Below are positions 1 through 10,689 of a stretch of 64,000 nt of DNA, in pieces. This DNA comes from Molossus alvarezi (Eukaryota > Chordata > Mammalia > Chiroptera > Molossidae), in the NCBI GenBank assembly GCA_037176705.1, contig CM073891.1:53632571-53696570 (forward strand). Direction: 5' to 3'. Within the stretch, counting starts at the first letter, position 1. Every line of letters starts with the position of its first letter. The notes below the pieces were generated by a model. It saw only the letters and a program-made list of their open reading frames with translations, was not told where the DNA came from and searched no databases. Made by a program: the position numbers and the translations under genes.

Positions 1-136
1 GGTCATGCATGAGGCAACCAATCAATGTGTCTCTCTCACATCAATGTTTCTCTCCCTCTCTCTCTCTTTGTCCCTCTCCCTCCCTATCTGAAGATAAATG
101 AAAAAATATCCTCAGGTAAGGATTAAAAAAATAAAT
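1..136 (+). mobile_element. Ves SINE, 3' part
   Basis: The CT-rich middle, the TATCTGAAGATAAATG segment and the A-rich end after CTCAGGTAAGGATT match the 3' half of the other Ves copies. The 5' tRNA-like half lies outside the window. Confidence 0.85.
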
Positions 137-139
137 ATA

Positions 140-383
140 GCCCTGGCCAGTTTGGCTCAGCGGTTAGAGTGTCGGCCTGCGGTCCGGAGAGACCCGGGTT
201 CGGTTCCCGCTAAGGGCACGTACTTCGGTTGCAGTTTGTCCCCGGCCCTGGTTGGTCATGCGGGTGGCAGCCACTCGATGTGTCCCTTCACATCGATGTT
301 TCTCTCTCTCTCTCCCTTCCTCTCTCTCCCTCCCATTCTTTCTGTACAAAAAATGGAAAAATACCCTCGGGTGAGGATTAAAA

Positions 384-434
<51 letters not shown>

Positions 435-436
435 AT
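140..436 (+). mobile_element. Ves SINE, full length, with (AAAT)n tail
   Basis: It starts GCCCTGGCCAGTTTGGCTC, with the A box in GGCTCAGCGGTTAGAG and the B box in GGGTTCGGTTCCCGC. The CT-rich middle and CTCGGGTGAGGATT end follow. The tail has expanded into an AAAT microsatellite at about 380-436. It is tRNA-derived but not a tRNA gene. Confidence 0.93.
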
Positions 437-753
437 TAAAATATTTTTCTTTTTCATATTTATTTTGACAATATATGTAAACACTAAATAGAGATTGCTC
501 TCTTATCAAAATACCTCCAATTCAATTAATCATTACGCTAATGTTTTATATTTTTTACATGCTATCTGTATTAGGAGTATCAACATCCATCCAAAAACTG
601 CTTAATATTTTTAACTCCCACCTTCATTATAATGGAAAATGCCCTTCATAAAATACTTGGAAAATACAGAAAAATATAAAGATAAGAAAAGTAGCCATTC
701 ACTATATCAATATGTAGAGATTATGACCACTGTTAACATTATGCTATCTTTAC
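437..753. other. AT-rich intron, no feature seen
   Basis: AT-rich single-copy-looking sequence on the downstream side of the NAPEPLD exon. I recognise no exon or repeat. Confidence 0.5.
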
Positions 754-769
754 CCACAGTTCTATTTTT

Positions 770-993
770 TTTAATCTTTTTTTTTTTCTTTATTGATTTT
801 AGAGAAAGAAGAAGGGAGAGGGAGAAAGAGATAAAAACATTGATGAAAGAACATCGATTGGCCGCCTCCTTCATGCCCCCCACTGGGGATTTGGCCCCCA
901 ACCTAGGCATGTACCTTGACCAGGAATCGAACCAGCGACCTCTCTTGGTGCATGGGCTGACACTCAACCACTGAGCCACACCAGCCAAGCTAG
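770..993 (-). mobile_element. Ves SINE, older subfamily
   Basis: Read on the minus strand it has the tRNA-like head (GTGGCTCAGTGGTTGAG) and B box. It ends in AAAATCAATAAAG instead of the CTCGGGTGAGGAT end of younger copies. A direct repeat CCACAGTTCTATTTTT at 754-769 and 994-1009 is the target-site duplication. Confidence 0.92.
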
Positions 994-1009
994 CCACAGT
1001 TCTATTTTT

Positions 1010-1552
1010 AGGCATGGTTAACATATGTATTCATGTTTTCTAGTCTCTTTTTAAATTTCATATTGTAACATTTTCATCCATCACTTAAAACTCTAAGATA
1101 CATACTAAAGTGTTTAAAAATGAAATGAATAAATTTTTGAGAAAATCTGTCAGATGTGAAACAAAAAAGATGAAATACAGGAGAAATAAAAAGAAAATTA
1201 CAAAGGATTAACCTAGGAGATCTAAGAAATAATTAGTAGTCATTTTTGAATGGAGAGAAAGAAATTTTCAAAGAAATATACAAGAAAATTTTTAGAACCT
1301 AAGGAAACAGCCTTTAACATCTACAGGGCCCACCAGGCATCAAGCATGATGAATAAATAATCACACATCATGGTGACATGTCAGCCAAAGAGATGACCCT
1401 CAAGGTTTCTCGGAAATAAAGGTAATGCAAAAGGATCAAGATGGCACTGAATATCTCCATAGCAATACTAAAACTAAGGTCACAGAGGTAATGCTTTCAA
1501 ACTCTGAGAGAAAACTGTTTCCAAACTTAAATTCTATATCATACTATCAATT
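1010..1552. other. AT-rich intron, no feature seen
   Basis: No exon or recognisable repeat. The sequence is A-rich with short GAAA-type stretches only. Confidence 0.45.
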
Positions 1553-1565
1553 AAAAATGAGAATA

Positions 1566-1811
1566 GCCCTGGCCGGTTTGGCTCAGCGGTTAGAGCGTCC
1601 GCCTGCGGTCCGGAGAGACCCGGGTTCGGTTCCCGCTAAGGGCATGTACCTCGGTTGCAGTTTGTCCCTGGCCCTGGTTGGTCGTGCGGGTGGCAGCCAC
1701 TCGATGTGTCCCTTTCACATCGATGTTTCCCTCTCTCTCTCTTCCTCTCTCTCCCTCCCACTCTGTCTGTGCAAAAAATGGAAAAATGTCCTCGGGTGAG
1801 GATAAAAAAAA
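1566..1811 (+). mobile_element. Ves SINE, young subfamily
   Basis: Full-length copy with intact A and B boxes. Flanking direct repeats AAAAATGAGAATA lie at 1553-1565 and 1812-1824. It is close to the consensus seen in this window. Confidence 0.94.
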
Positions 1812-1824
1812 AAAAATGAGAATA

Positions 1825-2060
1825 GGCCTGGCCAGATAGCATTGGTTGGAGTGTTATCCTGTACACTAAAAGGTTTCAGGTTTGATTCCCAGTCAAGGCA
1901 CATGCCTAGGTTTCAGGTTCAATCCCCAGTTGGGGCACATAGGAGAGGCAACCAATCAATGTTTCTCTCTCCCTCACTCTCTCCACCCTTCCTCCTCTCT
2001 CTCTAAAATCAATTGTGTGTGTGTGTGTGTATGTTTGTGTGTGTGTGTGTATGTGTATTT
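1825..2060 (+). mobile_element. Older Ves SINE with GT microsatellite tail
   Basis: It has a degraded tRNA-like head (GCCTGGCCAGATAGCATTGG), B box AGGTTTGATTCCC and CT-rich middle ending TAAAATCAATT. The 3' end runs into a (GT)n repeat at about 2013-2060. It sits directly after the younger Ves copy. Confidence 0.85.
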
Positions 2061-2569
2061 GAAAAAAGATTAAGAATAAAGACACTTCAGACAAGCAAGG
2101 TATCAAAAACTGACTTCCCAAGTACACTTCTCTCAGGAAGCTCATTTAGAATCTGCTCCACCAAAATGAGAAAATTTCCAAGAAATAGAAACAAGTGAGA
2201 TGCAGAAAATGGCCAACACTGAAGAGGCAGAGGAGCCAGCATGATGGTAAAGGGAGACCCTAGAACAGAAGGTAACCTGCAGCGCCGTCAGTCCAGATTA
2301 TAGCCCTGTGCTGAAAGACCACCTGAGAGAGTATCCCTCAAGAAAACTGTATTGAGAAGGAGGAAATAATCAGTCAGAAAGTTAAGTAGAAAAAAAAAAG
2401 AAGGTATCACTGAACCCTGTGGGGGAAAAAAGTATGTAAAAAAGGAGACATGGCCATAGTACATTACTCAGTTCATCACTGAAAAATACTGACATATGCA
2501 ATAGTAAAGAGAAAGTTCAAATAGAACCATGGGAGAGAGATGGGGAGGGGGACAGAGTGTTAAATTCAA
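2061..2569. other. Intron, no feature seen
   Basis: No coding or repeat signature that I recognise, apart from short A-runs. Confidence 0.4.
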
Positions 2570-2860
2570 TAGAAAATATGAAGGACCACATAAAGACAAA
2601 TACTGCACAATTCCACATATTTGAGATAACTAAAATAGTCAAATTCATAGAATCAAAGAGTGGAATGGTGGTTGCCAGGGGCTGGGGAAGAGGGAAATGG
2701 GGAGCCGCTATCAGTGGGCACAAAGTTTCAGTTAAGCAAGATGAAGCTCTAGAGACTATAGTACAGCATTGTACTATAGTCAACTACAATGTACACTTAA
2801 AAATTCAAGAAGACAGATCTCATGTTTAGTGTTCTTAACCACAATAAAATTAAAGAAATA
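2570..2860 (+). mobile_element. Ancient L1 3' UTR fragment
   Basis: The stretch with AGAGTGGAATGGTGGTTGCC, then GGGGCTGGGGAAGAGG, then AGTTTCAGTTAAGCAAGATG is typical of old mammalian L1 3' UTRs. It is diverged and truncated. Confidence 0.75.
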
Positions 2861-3839
2861 GGAAGGGAAACTGCAGAGAAAAAAAAGGGTTGAACACTGC
2901 TGCCTCTGGGGACAGGGCAGAGTAGCAGGGACTGGTTAGGGGACTAGTATTTATTGGGTAAGCCTTTCAGTACCAAGACTTTCTAAAAACTGCATACATG
3001 TATATTTTTCTCTTCATAAAAAATTTTTAAAAAGACCTGTTAGCATCCTCCAGTATAAATATAAAATAATTGGTATGTTTTATTTTTCCAAAGGGCACCA
3101 TATTCTTCAATATCATACAGCCAAAGATTCATTATAATTTCAAAATATTTTCATGTGTCAGATGAACCAAAAACAATCTCAGTGACCTAAACAGTCTTAT
3201 CCTAACTTTATAGACAAAAAAAGGAGTTCCTTGAGGGACTGTGATAGAAACAAGGCCCCACACTGGGTGAGGAATCCTGAGCCTGAGTCCACTTTTCCAA
3301 CCAGGCCATGCAGTGCAGCCTCAATCCCATATCTCTCACACTCTGATTTAACAATCCCCTGCTCACTTCTATAGCAGTAACTGGTAAGGACAGTTTCCTT
3401 CACCTAATGAAACTCAAGAGGTGCCTGTCTCCTCCCTCTTTGAGATTCTGTGTCTTTTCCCCTGACAGCTAGTAACAATAACAATCTAACAAGTCACTGA
3501 GCCAGCTGCCACAGCACAAAGCAATGACAACATCTGAACAATGCAAACCCTGTGCACTGCACACTGCTCTAAAGACCCAGAAAAGGCAAATATCAAGAAC
3601 TGTCCAAGTAAAGAAACATTAAAACAGAAACAGACATGTAAAATTTGTACAAATATATTGCCTATGAAAATGATCTGTAATCTATAGACTTAATACTTTG
3701 GAGATGTTTTAACATGTGAATCCTATTTTTTGAGGTGTGGGTTTTTGTTTTCTCCAAATAAATCTGATATTTAAAGTTAAAAAGACAAACAAACACTATT
3801 TTTTGAGAATGCAACTAAATTGTGTAGCTCTGCTAATGA
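2861..3839. other. Intron with possible degraded L1 and MIR pieces
   Basis: Around 2,880-3,035 an A-rich end after CATACATGTATATTTTTC resembles an old L1 3' tail. Around 3,195-3,330 a stretch weakly resembles a reverse MIR. The rest shows nothing recognisable. Confidence 0.35.
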
Positions 3840-4095
3840 CTTTTTCTTTTTCTTTTTCAATCTTCACCCAAGGACATTTTTCCATTGCTTTTTAGATACA
3901 GTGGAAGGGAAGGAGGGGGAGAGAGAGAAACATCAGTGTGAGAGAGATACACAGATTGGTTGCCTCCCGCATGACCCCAACTGGGATGAGGGATGGAACC
4001 TGCAACCCAGGTACATGCCCTTGACCAAGAATCAAACCCATGACCATTTGGTCCATGGGCCAAGGCTCTAACTGCTGACCCAAACCAGCCTGGGC
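3840..4095 (-). mobile_element. Ves SINE
   Basis: Reverse-strand copy. The poly-T side with CTTCACCCAAGGACATTTTT is on the left, and the tRNA-like head ending CAAACCAGCCTGGGC is on the right. Moderately diverged. Confidence 0.88.
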
Positions 4096-4212
4096 ATATT
4101 TAGACCTGTTCTATTAGTTATTTTATACTTTAATCGTATCTCTTCCAAAACACTTTTATATTTATATACCTAAATAAATATAATGATATGAATTACATAA
4201 TATATAGTAATT

Positions 4213-4470
4213 ATAACCCTGTATATATCATACCACCACCCCACCCCACCCCGGAAAATTCAAGCACCTACCTGGCACCATACATACATATTACAATATT
4301 TTTTACTGTATCCCCTGTGCTGTACTTTACAAACCCGTGACTATTTTGTAACTACCAATTTGTACTTCTTAATCCCTTTACCTTTTTCACCCAGTCCCCA
4401 CACACCCCTCCCATCTGGCAACCAGCAGTTTGTTCTCAGCATCTATGAATCTGTTTCTGTCAAAACAATA
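4213..4470 (-). mobile_element. Ancient L1 3' UTR fragment
   Basis: On the minus strand it reads CTGGTTGCCAGATGGGAGG, a GGGTGAAAAAGG segment and ATTAAGAAGTACAAATTGG. This is the 3' UTR pattern of old L1s and is also present at 17,425-17,765. Confidence 0.8.
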
Positions 4471-4801
4471 ATTTGAAGTTGTTTTATTAAATTCTAGTCT
4501 CCCAATACCTAACAAAAACAATTCCCAGAAATGTGATTAAATTCTAAACTAACCCAATTATCTGAAACAGGTGTTCTTTGTATGGTTCTTAATATGTTTT
4601 GGTGGGGTTTTTTCCCCCCAGAAAATGTATGATTCTATCATATTTAGGAACTGGTAAGAGTTAATAATTTGGGCAATTTAAAGGTATTAAATATGGAATG
4701 AGTTACAGTTATCTATGAAAATAACAAGTCAACATGCATTTGATCTAGTTCTAGGCTTTTATTAGAACAAGATATAGATAAGAGATAAGAAATAAAATAC
4801 A
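4471..4801. other. AT-rich intron, no feature seen
   Basis: No exon or repeat recognised. Confidence 0.4.
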
Positions 4802-5047
4802 GCCCTGGCCAGTTTGGCTCAGCGGTTAGAGTGTCAGCCCTCAGACCAATGAGTCACGGGTTCAATTCTAGTCAGGGCCACACACTTCAGTTGCAGCTTG
4901 TCCACAGCCCTGGTCGGGGTAGTGCAGGAGGCAGGCAGGCAGTGGATGTGTCTCTCTCATATCGATGTTTCTCTCCCTCTCTTTCCCTCCCTCCCACTCT
5001 ATCTGAAGAAAACTAGAGCAATGTCCTCAGGTGAGGATTAAAAAAAG
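4802..5047 (+). mobile_element. Ves SINE
   Basis: GCCCTGGCCAGTTTGGCTC head, B box GGGTTCAATTCTAG, CT-rich middle, and CTCAGGTGAGGATTAAAA end. Moderately diverged copy. Confidence 0.9.
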
Positions 5048-5164
5048 AAGAAAATATAAATTAGAATAGGGCAAAAGTGTCTTCTCCTTTTATGGGATGC
5101 ATATTGAGACCCCCTTTGACATTTCCTTTAAAAGAAAATCTTCTGGATTAAAAAAAAAAAAAGA

Positions 5165-5445
5165 GCTTACACTTCATTAAAGAATGTAGCTCCCACCTCC
5201 ATCACCCTAACTTCCTTCTCTGCTTTACTATTCTTCAGAATACTAATCATCTTTTAATATGCCACAGAATTTACTCACTTGTTTACTGTCTCTCTCATCT
5301 ACTAAACCTAAGGTTCAAGGCAGCCACGGGTGTTTTTCTGCTTTGTTCACTGCTCTACCTTTAGCACCTAGAGATTTCTTTAGTTACTGAACACCTGCTC
5401 AATAAATACTGACTAAATAAATAAATGAATAAATGAGTTAATGGA
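5165..5445 (+). repeat. LINE-2 3' end
   Basis: The order CTAAGGTTCAAGGCAGCCAC, TTGTTCACTGCTCTACC, then CTCAATAAATACTGACTAAA and a short (AAAT)/(GAAT) tail is the typical degraded L2 3' end. Confidence 0.7.
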
Positions 5446-5880
5446 CTGGCTTGAGCAGGTCCAAGAGCTCCCTAAAATTATAGTAAAAGGCAATATGTTA
5501 TGTGCATGTGTATATTTCTCTAATAAGAGGGTCCACAAGCTTTCATCAGATTTTCAAAAGGGACCAGTATCCAAAAGAGCCTAAGGACCAATAGCCTGGC
5601 GTTTTCTCAGAGATTCAATCCAGTTTCTAGAGTATCTCCAAATTATCAGACGCAGAGATATGTTTCTGTCTTTATGTAGTCACTCACTTCCCTCTTTGAA
5701 ATGAAATCAAACTAAAGACACCATTGCTATCTCTATATTTTTACAAGCTGTGGCTCAAAAACCAGGAAGAATTTACCCCAAGAGGTAGCCTACCTGTCTT
5801 GGCCACCTGCCTAACCCCTCCCTATATAGCTTGACTCCATGTTTCTCTTCATATGGGTTCTCCAGGAAAATATTTTCCTT
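5446..5880. other. Intron, no feature seen
   Basis: No exon or repeat signature recognised. Confidence 0.4.
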
Positions 5881-6138
5881 TTTTTTAATTATTATTATTT
5901 TTTTATCCTCACTTGAGGACATTTTTGCATTTATCTTCAGATAGAGTGGGAGGGAGAGAGGGAGGAAGAGAGAGAAACATCAATGTGAGAGAGACACATC
6001 AACTGGTTGCTACTCACACGACCCCAACTGGGGCCGGGGACAAACCACAACAGAGGCACATCCCTTAGTGGGGACCGAACCCGGGACTCTCTGGTCCACA
6101 GGCCAACGCTCTAACTGCTGAGCCAAACTGGTCAGGGC
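5881..6138 (-). mobile_element. Ves SINE
   Basis: Reverse copy with the T-rich, CCTCACTTGAGGAC side on the left and the head AGCCAAACTGGTCAGGGC on the right. A further T/A-rich stretch of about 30 bp follows the head before AAAATATTTTC, which also precedes the element. Confidence 0.9.
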
Positions 6139-6879
6139 TTTTTTTATTTTATTTTATTTTATTATTATTTTTAAAAATATTTTCTTGTTCCTCCATCCTC
6201 AAAGTTGAAACATATAACAAGGTTTTATCTATTAATTTCCTAGTTCCTTCTAAAACACGTGCTGGTAAGATATTCATGTTAATCAATTCTATCTACTAAG
6301 ATTAATACTGCAAACATTCCTTAGCATCAAAGTGATAATGTCAGGTTTTTTATCCCATATCCTTTAAAGAAAAATGTATGCACATACCCAGATAAAATAT
6401 CTAACACCACCCCCCCTCCCACCCACTGCTCCTCCTGCCTCTTCCCACTACAAATCCAGCCTTCATGGCTGTTCCCAACTCTTTTCAATCCATCCCCCAC
6501 TCCTAATGTCAAGTTCCTTATCTCTCAACTCCCCATAAAGCCTGGCAGGACATGGGGTTCATGGAAAAGAGTGTCAGAGGAGATGGGACATAGGAGAGGG
6601 AAAATAATCTAATAAAGGAGAAAAAGGTGCTACTGCAAAAGTATAATCTTGCCAAAGTATAATCTCATTCAGCTAATAAATCTTATGCCAAATGTTAGTA
6701 AGTTTCAGTCTAAGTAAAACCAGCCTATTTAAAGGCCAGCAACCTATTGCCAATTTTTCAAGGTCTGAAAAGGTTATCTGAAGATTTATTTTATAGCTTT
6801 AGCAGCTTTATCCAAGGATGAAAAGCCAAGCACTCTTGGGCCATGCCTTAAGCCTCAGAAGTCATATGCCAAACACACA
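6139..6879. other. Intron, no feature seen
   Basis: Includes a C-rich stretch near 6,400 and otherwise unremarkable AT-rich sequence. No splice-flanked open frame found. Confidence 0.4.
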
Positions 6880-7215
6880 TCAGGTTACTACTTTCTGGAA
6901 CACATCATGCATTTTATCTTTATGACCTTGTCCATGCCACCAAGAAAACCACTGCCAAAATAATTTTTCTCTCTCTAGGCCCACGTGAAATATCACCTCC
7001 TCCGTGAAGCCATTTCCAGCCCAACCAGTGAGAATTATTGGCGTCCTTTCTGTACTTCTAAAGTACTCTGTTCCTGCCTCTAGTTGCCGCCATATCAGAG
7101 CTAAGCTGGTTATTTATATATGTACTCTGCGCTAAACCAGGAATCTGAGGGCACCTTATTCACTTTACCTCCCCAGAATCGAGCCCTTTGTTTTATCATA
7201 TAAAACAAGTTCAAC
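6880..7215 (+). repeat. LINE-2 3' region
   Basis: The text around ATATCACCTCCTCCGTGAAG and the following lines up to CTTTACCTCCCCAGAATC match the well-known L2 3' region (CACCTCCTCTGTGAAGCC type). Confidence 0.72.
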
Positions 7216-7283
7216 TACCTTGAGTAGAATACAATTCACAGCAAAGTTATATACATATGTATGTATATAAACAGTGAACACAA

Positions 7284-7953
7284 TTTTTTAACTTTTTGAG
7301 GTAACACCATAGTATTTTCCATAGTGGCTGTATCAGTCTGCATTCCCACCAGCAGTGTACCAGAGTCCCCTTTTCTCCACAGCCTTGCCAACCAGTGATC
7401 CTAAAGAATATACCCTAAGAAGCCTGAAACACCAATCAGAAAGAATATATGTACCCCTATATTCATAGCAGCACTATTTACAATAGCTAAGATCTGGAAA
7501 CAACCCAAGTGTCCATCAGTAGATGAGTGGCTAAAAAAGCGGTGGTACATGTACACAATGGAATACTATGCAGTTGTAAGAAAGAAAGATCTCTTATCAT
7601 TTGACATGACATGAAGAGACCTGGAGAGTATTATGCTAAGCAAAACAAGCCAATCAGAGAAAGACAAATATCATATGATCTCACTTATTTGTGAAATATA
7701 ATGAACTAAACAAACTGATGAATAAAATTTGACCCAGAGACAAAGAAGTAGGGTACAGACTGACAAACCCCAGAAGAGGGGGAAGAGATAAACCATAGAA
7801 CTTATATGCATGTATGCATTACCACTGGATACAGACAACAAAGCTGGGGAAGGGGTGGGGGGATGGAGAGGAGGATGTCAATGGGGGGGGGGGAGGAGAA
7901 ACATCTGTAACAAAAAAAAATTAATAAAAATAAATTAAAAAAAAAAAAAAAAG
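7284..7953 (+). mobile_element. Young L1 3' end with inverted 5' part (twin priming)
   Basis: From about 7,400 to 7,953 the sequence is the forward 3' end of an L1: late ORF2, 3' UTR, GAGAAACATCTGTAACAAAA and a long A tail. From 7,284 to about 7,398 the adjoining upstream ORF2 piece is inverted; read backwards it gives the GGAGAAAAGGGGACTCTGG segment seen in other copies. A perfect 11 bp direct repeat AGTGAACACAA at 7,273-7,283 and 7,954-7,964 encloses both parts, so this is one insertion made by twin priming. The right edge is 36 bp from the NAPEPLD exon. Confidence 0.93.
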
Positions 7954-7983
7954 AGTGAACACAAAGCACTCGAAAGGGCCAAA

Positions 7984-7989
7984 CGCTAC
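7984..7989 (-). promoter_or_regulatory. NAPEPLD: 5' splice site of first coding NAPEPLD exon
   Basis: On the minus strand the exon ends CCAAAGAG and the intron begins GTAGCG. The conserved protein sequence stops matching NAPE-PLD exactly after this GAG codon (SSVPCSKE), so the donor falls between codons (phase 0). Only about 20 bp separates it from the L1 target-site duplication. Confidence 0.88.
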
Positions 7990-8277
7990 CTCTTTGGAAC
8001 ACGGAACGCTGCTGTGATCTTTTTCCATTATCAGCCATCTGAGAACATTTGGGATAGAGGGACTTTTCCATGTTGGCCAAGGGTTAACAAATCTCCCATC
8101 CTTTCCTTTCTTTGATTTAGTTACATCTTCCTCTAGTCTGTAATCCAGTTTGAAACTTTTCCTGGAAAGCCTAGAAGAAGTACTTCCTCCAGAATTCCGA
8201 GCAGAATTTGGGTGTTTTCTTACTGCTACTTTACGATATTGGCTGCTTGTCATCAGGGACAGGTTGCCTTCATCCAT
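7990..8277 (-). CDS. NAPEPLD: NAPE-PLD, first coding exon (residues 1-96)
   Basis: This exon encodes the N-terminus of N-acyl-phosphatidylethanolamine-hydrolysing phospholipase D. That membrane-associated, zinc-dependent metallo-beta-lactamase-fold enzyme releases N-acylethanolamines such as anandamide from NAPE. The 96-codon segment starts [14 protein letters not shown], has a Ser/Arg/Lys-rich presumably disordered region (residues about 15-60), and then carries the strongly conserved [10 protein letters not shown] and [15 protein letters not shown] recognise these as NAPE-PLD from memory of the human protein. The exon spans 7,990-8,290, with a 13 nt 5' UTR part after a TGTTTTTTAG acceptor. 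The ATG at 8,277 is the first in frame after the acceptor. The catalytic His/Asp cluster is encoded by later exons beyond base 1. Open reading upstream of the acceptor and past the donor is intronic read-through. The N-terminus looks a few residues shorter than the human one. Confidence 0.93.
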
Positions 8278-8315
8278 GTCCTTTGGAGAACTAAAAAACA
8301 GGAGGAGGAAAAATA
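8278..8315 (-). promoter_or_regulatory. NAPEPLD: 3' splice site and short 5' UTR of the coding exon
   Basis: The minus strand has a pyrimidine-rich tract (TTTTTCCTCCTCCTGTTTTTTAG) ending at 8,291, then TTCTCCAAAGGAC, then the ATG. A non-coding upstream exon must therefore splice here. Confidence 0.85.
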
Positions 8316-8717
8316 CTAAGTTTAATATAAAGGCATTAAAATACATTATATAATATATTTCTTAGTCAATAAAAATTTCCTCAAACTTACAAAAATATTA
8401 TGTCCCTAGTAGCTCAAATTTTCTTCCTGTAAAATACAAATTTAGAATCCAGTATTACTGTTTGCTAAATAGAAAAGATGTTTACCTATTCCTGCCAAAC
8501 CTTTAAAAGTCCTTATCAGCTGTAATCAAAAACAACCTACTCCACCAGCCACATTTTAATATGAAATTTTCCATAGAATTAAAGCACCTTCATGAATCTG
8601 TAATATTTTCATACCCGAATTTTAAAAATATTATTGTTAATAAGGAATGCTTTAGTTCCTTGCAGATACCCCAGTAATTCAAGTGATTTACAAATAATCC
8701 ACTAGGCCTAGTCACTT
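8301..8717. other. Intron 1 flank, no feature seen
   Basis: AT-rich single-copy sequence upstream of the coding exon. No repeat recognised. Confidence 0.5.
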
Positions 8718-8943
8718 TCTTTTTTTTCTTTTTCAATTTTTATTTTCTTTACTGATTTTAGAGAGAGAGGAAGGGAAAGAGAGATAGAAACACTGATGAG
8801 AGAGAACACTGATTGGCCACCTCCTGCATGCACCCCACTGGGGATCAGGCCCACAGCCCAGACATGTGCCCTGACCGGGAATCAAACCGGTGACCTCTTG
8901 GCGCATGGGATGACACTCAACCACTGAGCCACATTGGCCAGGC
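8718..8943 (-). mobile_element. Ves SINE, older subfamily
   Basis: Reverse copy with the AAAATCAGTAAAG-type end and the GCCTGGCCAATGTGGCTCAG head. Imperfect direct repeats TAGGCCTAGTCACTT / TAGGCTTAGTCATTT flank it. Confidence 0.92.
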
Positions 8944-9074
8944 TAGGCTTAGTCATTTGTACTTTGAAGATAATCTGTTTCCATGACTCTAAAAAAGTGC
9001 AATGAGCCCAATCCCAGGAAAGGAGATAAATAACACACTGAGAGGCATTCCGTAACGCAGTTAAGTGGTGAACA

Positions 9075-9345
9075 ATACAAATTTTAATTAACTCAGATTT
9101 AGAACTGCCATGTCAGTACAGTATATATCATAGCTGTGTGACCTTAGGTAAATTTCCTAACTTCTCTGCTCCCCCATTTCCTCTTGCATAAAATGGAAAC
9201 AACACTACCTGCCTGTGGGGTTTATTAAGAGGATTTAAAAAGCTAATACGAGTAAACTACTTAGAAATGTGTATATAACAAGTGTAATGCACATGATAAC
9301 AGCTCAACAAATGTTAGCTGTTGTTGCTGACCTTGTTACTGCTAC
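9075..9345 (+). repeat. MIR SINE
   Basis: The order GCTGTGTGACCTTAGGTAAA, TTCTCTGCTCCCCCATTTCC, AAATGGAAACAACACTACC and TAACAGCTCAACAAATGTTA is the standard MIR layout. Confidence 0.88.
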
Positions 9346-9760
9346 TACCACCACCACTTAATACGAGACACTGAAATCCTTGACTCTGAACTATGTATAC
9401 AGGACTCCAAACACATAACAGTAATCAACAATGTACTAAGAATATGCATTCGTCTGCCATGAATTTCATTTCTTTCTTATTGCACTAAACAAATATTTGC
9501 TTTCTGTATAGTTTAAGTATAATGTATACACTTAATAAAATAAGCACAATAACAGAAAGCTAAATATTATTTTTATGACTTTCAATAGTGTTTAAATAGA
9601 AATACTGTCCAGGAGAGAAAGGGAAAGAACACAAATCCCAGAATAAACACATTCACTGAATTTAAAAAAAAAATTTTTTTTTCAAACTGTCAAAAGTATT
9701 CTATGGTCTGGAGAATAATCAGTATTCAGAAAAGAAACCACTGCTCCTGCTCCTCAGCCT
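9346..9760. other. Intron, no feature seen
   Basis: AT-rich. Only an A/T homopolymer junction near 9,665-9,680 stands out. Confidence 0.4.
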
Positions 9761-9925
9761 TCACTGTTTGTTGGAGAGCATAGTAAGCTAAGAGAGTCTA
9801 ACAAGCTTTATATCTTGGGCAAATAACGTAGCCTTTCTAATCCTCAATTTTCTCATCTGTTAAATACCTACGTACCTCATAGGAATTTCAGATGATTAAA
9901 TGACATAATGCCCATACAGTGTTTG
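9761..9925 (+). repeat. MIR SINE fragment
   Basis: The segment with TCCTCAATTTTCTCATCTGT, TACCTCATAGGAATTTCAGA and GATTAAATGACATAATGCCC fits a diverged MIR. Confidence 0.7.
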
Positions 9926-10390
9926 TCATTCACCAAATGTTACTTCTTTTTTTTTCTTCCCTGCTAAATGTTACTTATTTAAATTCTTCAAATTCTATTA
10001 GAAAGCAAAGGGTCTGGGTGAGTTATGTCAGTTCTCACAGAATCACTCCACTCGGGTTAATTAAGTTCAGGCCCAGGACTTTACAAAAAGCAGAAACAAA
10101 GACCATTCATTTAAACCCTACTTAATTTAACAGAGGTAAACATATAAGTTTAGAGACAAAGTTACTCCCAAGATAATATGTCTAAAAGCTGGATGAGCTG
10201 ATTTTATGCTACCCCTTGTGATAATTAACAGTTTGTAAGATACATGCATGTATCTGCATATATACACAAATGTTCATGTATAAAAATACATATATAAGTC
10301 TATCAACTACATAATAAAGTTTGAGCTCATTGTTTTAAACAATCAGAGGATAGGGAGTAAAGGATACTCTGAATCAAAAACCACAAAAGC
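9926..10390. other. Intron, no feature seen
   Basis: No repeat or exon recognised. There is a CATG/TATA-rich stretch around 10,230-10,300. Confidence 0.4.
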
Positions 10391-10609
10391 GCCCTGGCCA
10401 GTTTGGCTCAGAGGTCAGAGCATCGGCCCTTGGACCAAAGAGTCGTGGGTTCGATCCGGGTCTAGGACACGTGCCTCTATTGAGGTTCAGTCCCTGGCCC
10501 TGGTCAGGGTCCTGGGGGAGGCAACCAATTGATGTGTCTCTCTCACATGGATGTTTCTCTCTCTCTCCCTCCCTCCCACTCTATCTGATGATAAATGGGG
10601 AAAAAAAAA
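10391..10609 (+). mobile_element. Ves SINE
   Basis: Head GCCCTGGCCAGTTTGGCTC, B box GGGTTCGATCCGGG and A-rich tail. Direct repeat CCACAAAAGC sits at both ends (10,381-10,390 and just after the tail). Confidence 0.92.
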
Positions 10610-10689
10610 CCCACAAAAGCGAAGTCAAAATAAGACGTTCAGACAACATCTAGTTATCTGATGCAGTTGGAACATAAGAAGGAAGAAAG

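Noticed and set aside
140..300. tRNA gene
   Set aside because: The A and B boxes belong to Ves SINEs. The sequence continues into the CT-rich SINE body, no cloverleaf with a proper anticodon stem is evident, and the same unit recurs over 30 times.
7921..8346. One continuous 141-codon protein
   Set aside because: Only 7,990-8,277 is conserved. The first 20 codons are read-through of the intron before the TTTTAG acceptor, and the last codons lie in the intron and the L1 tail.
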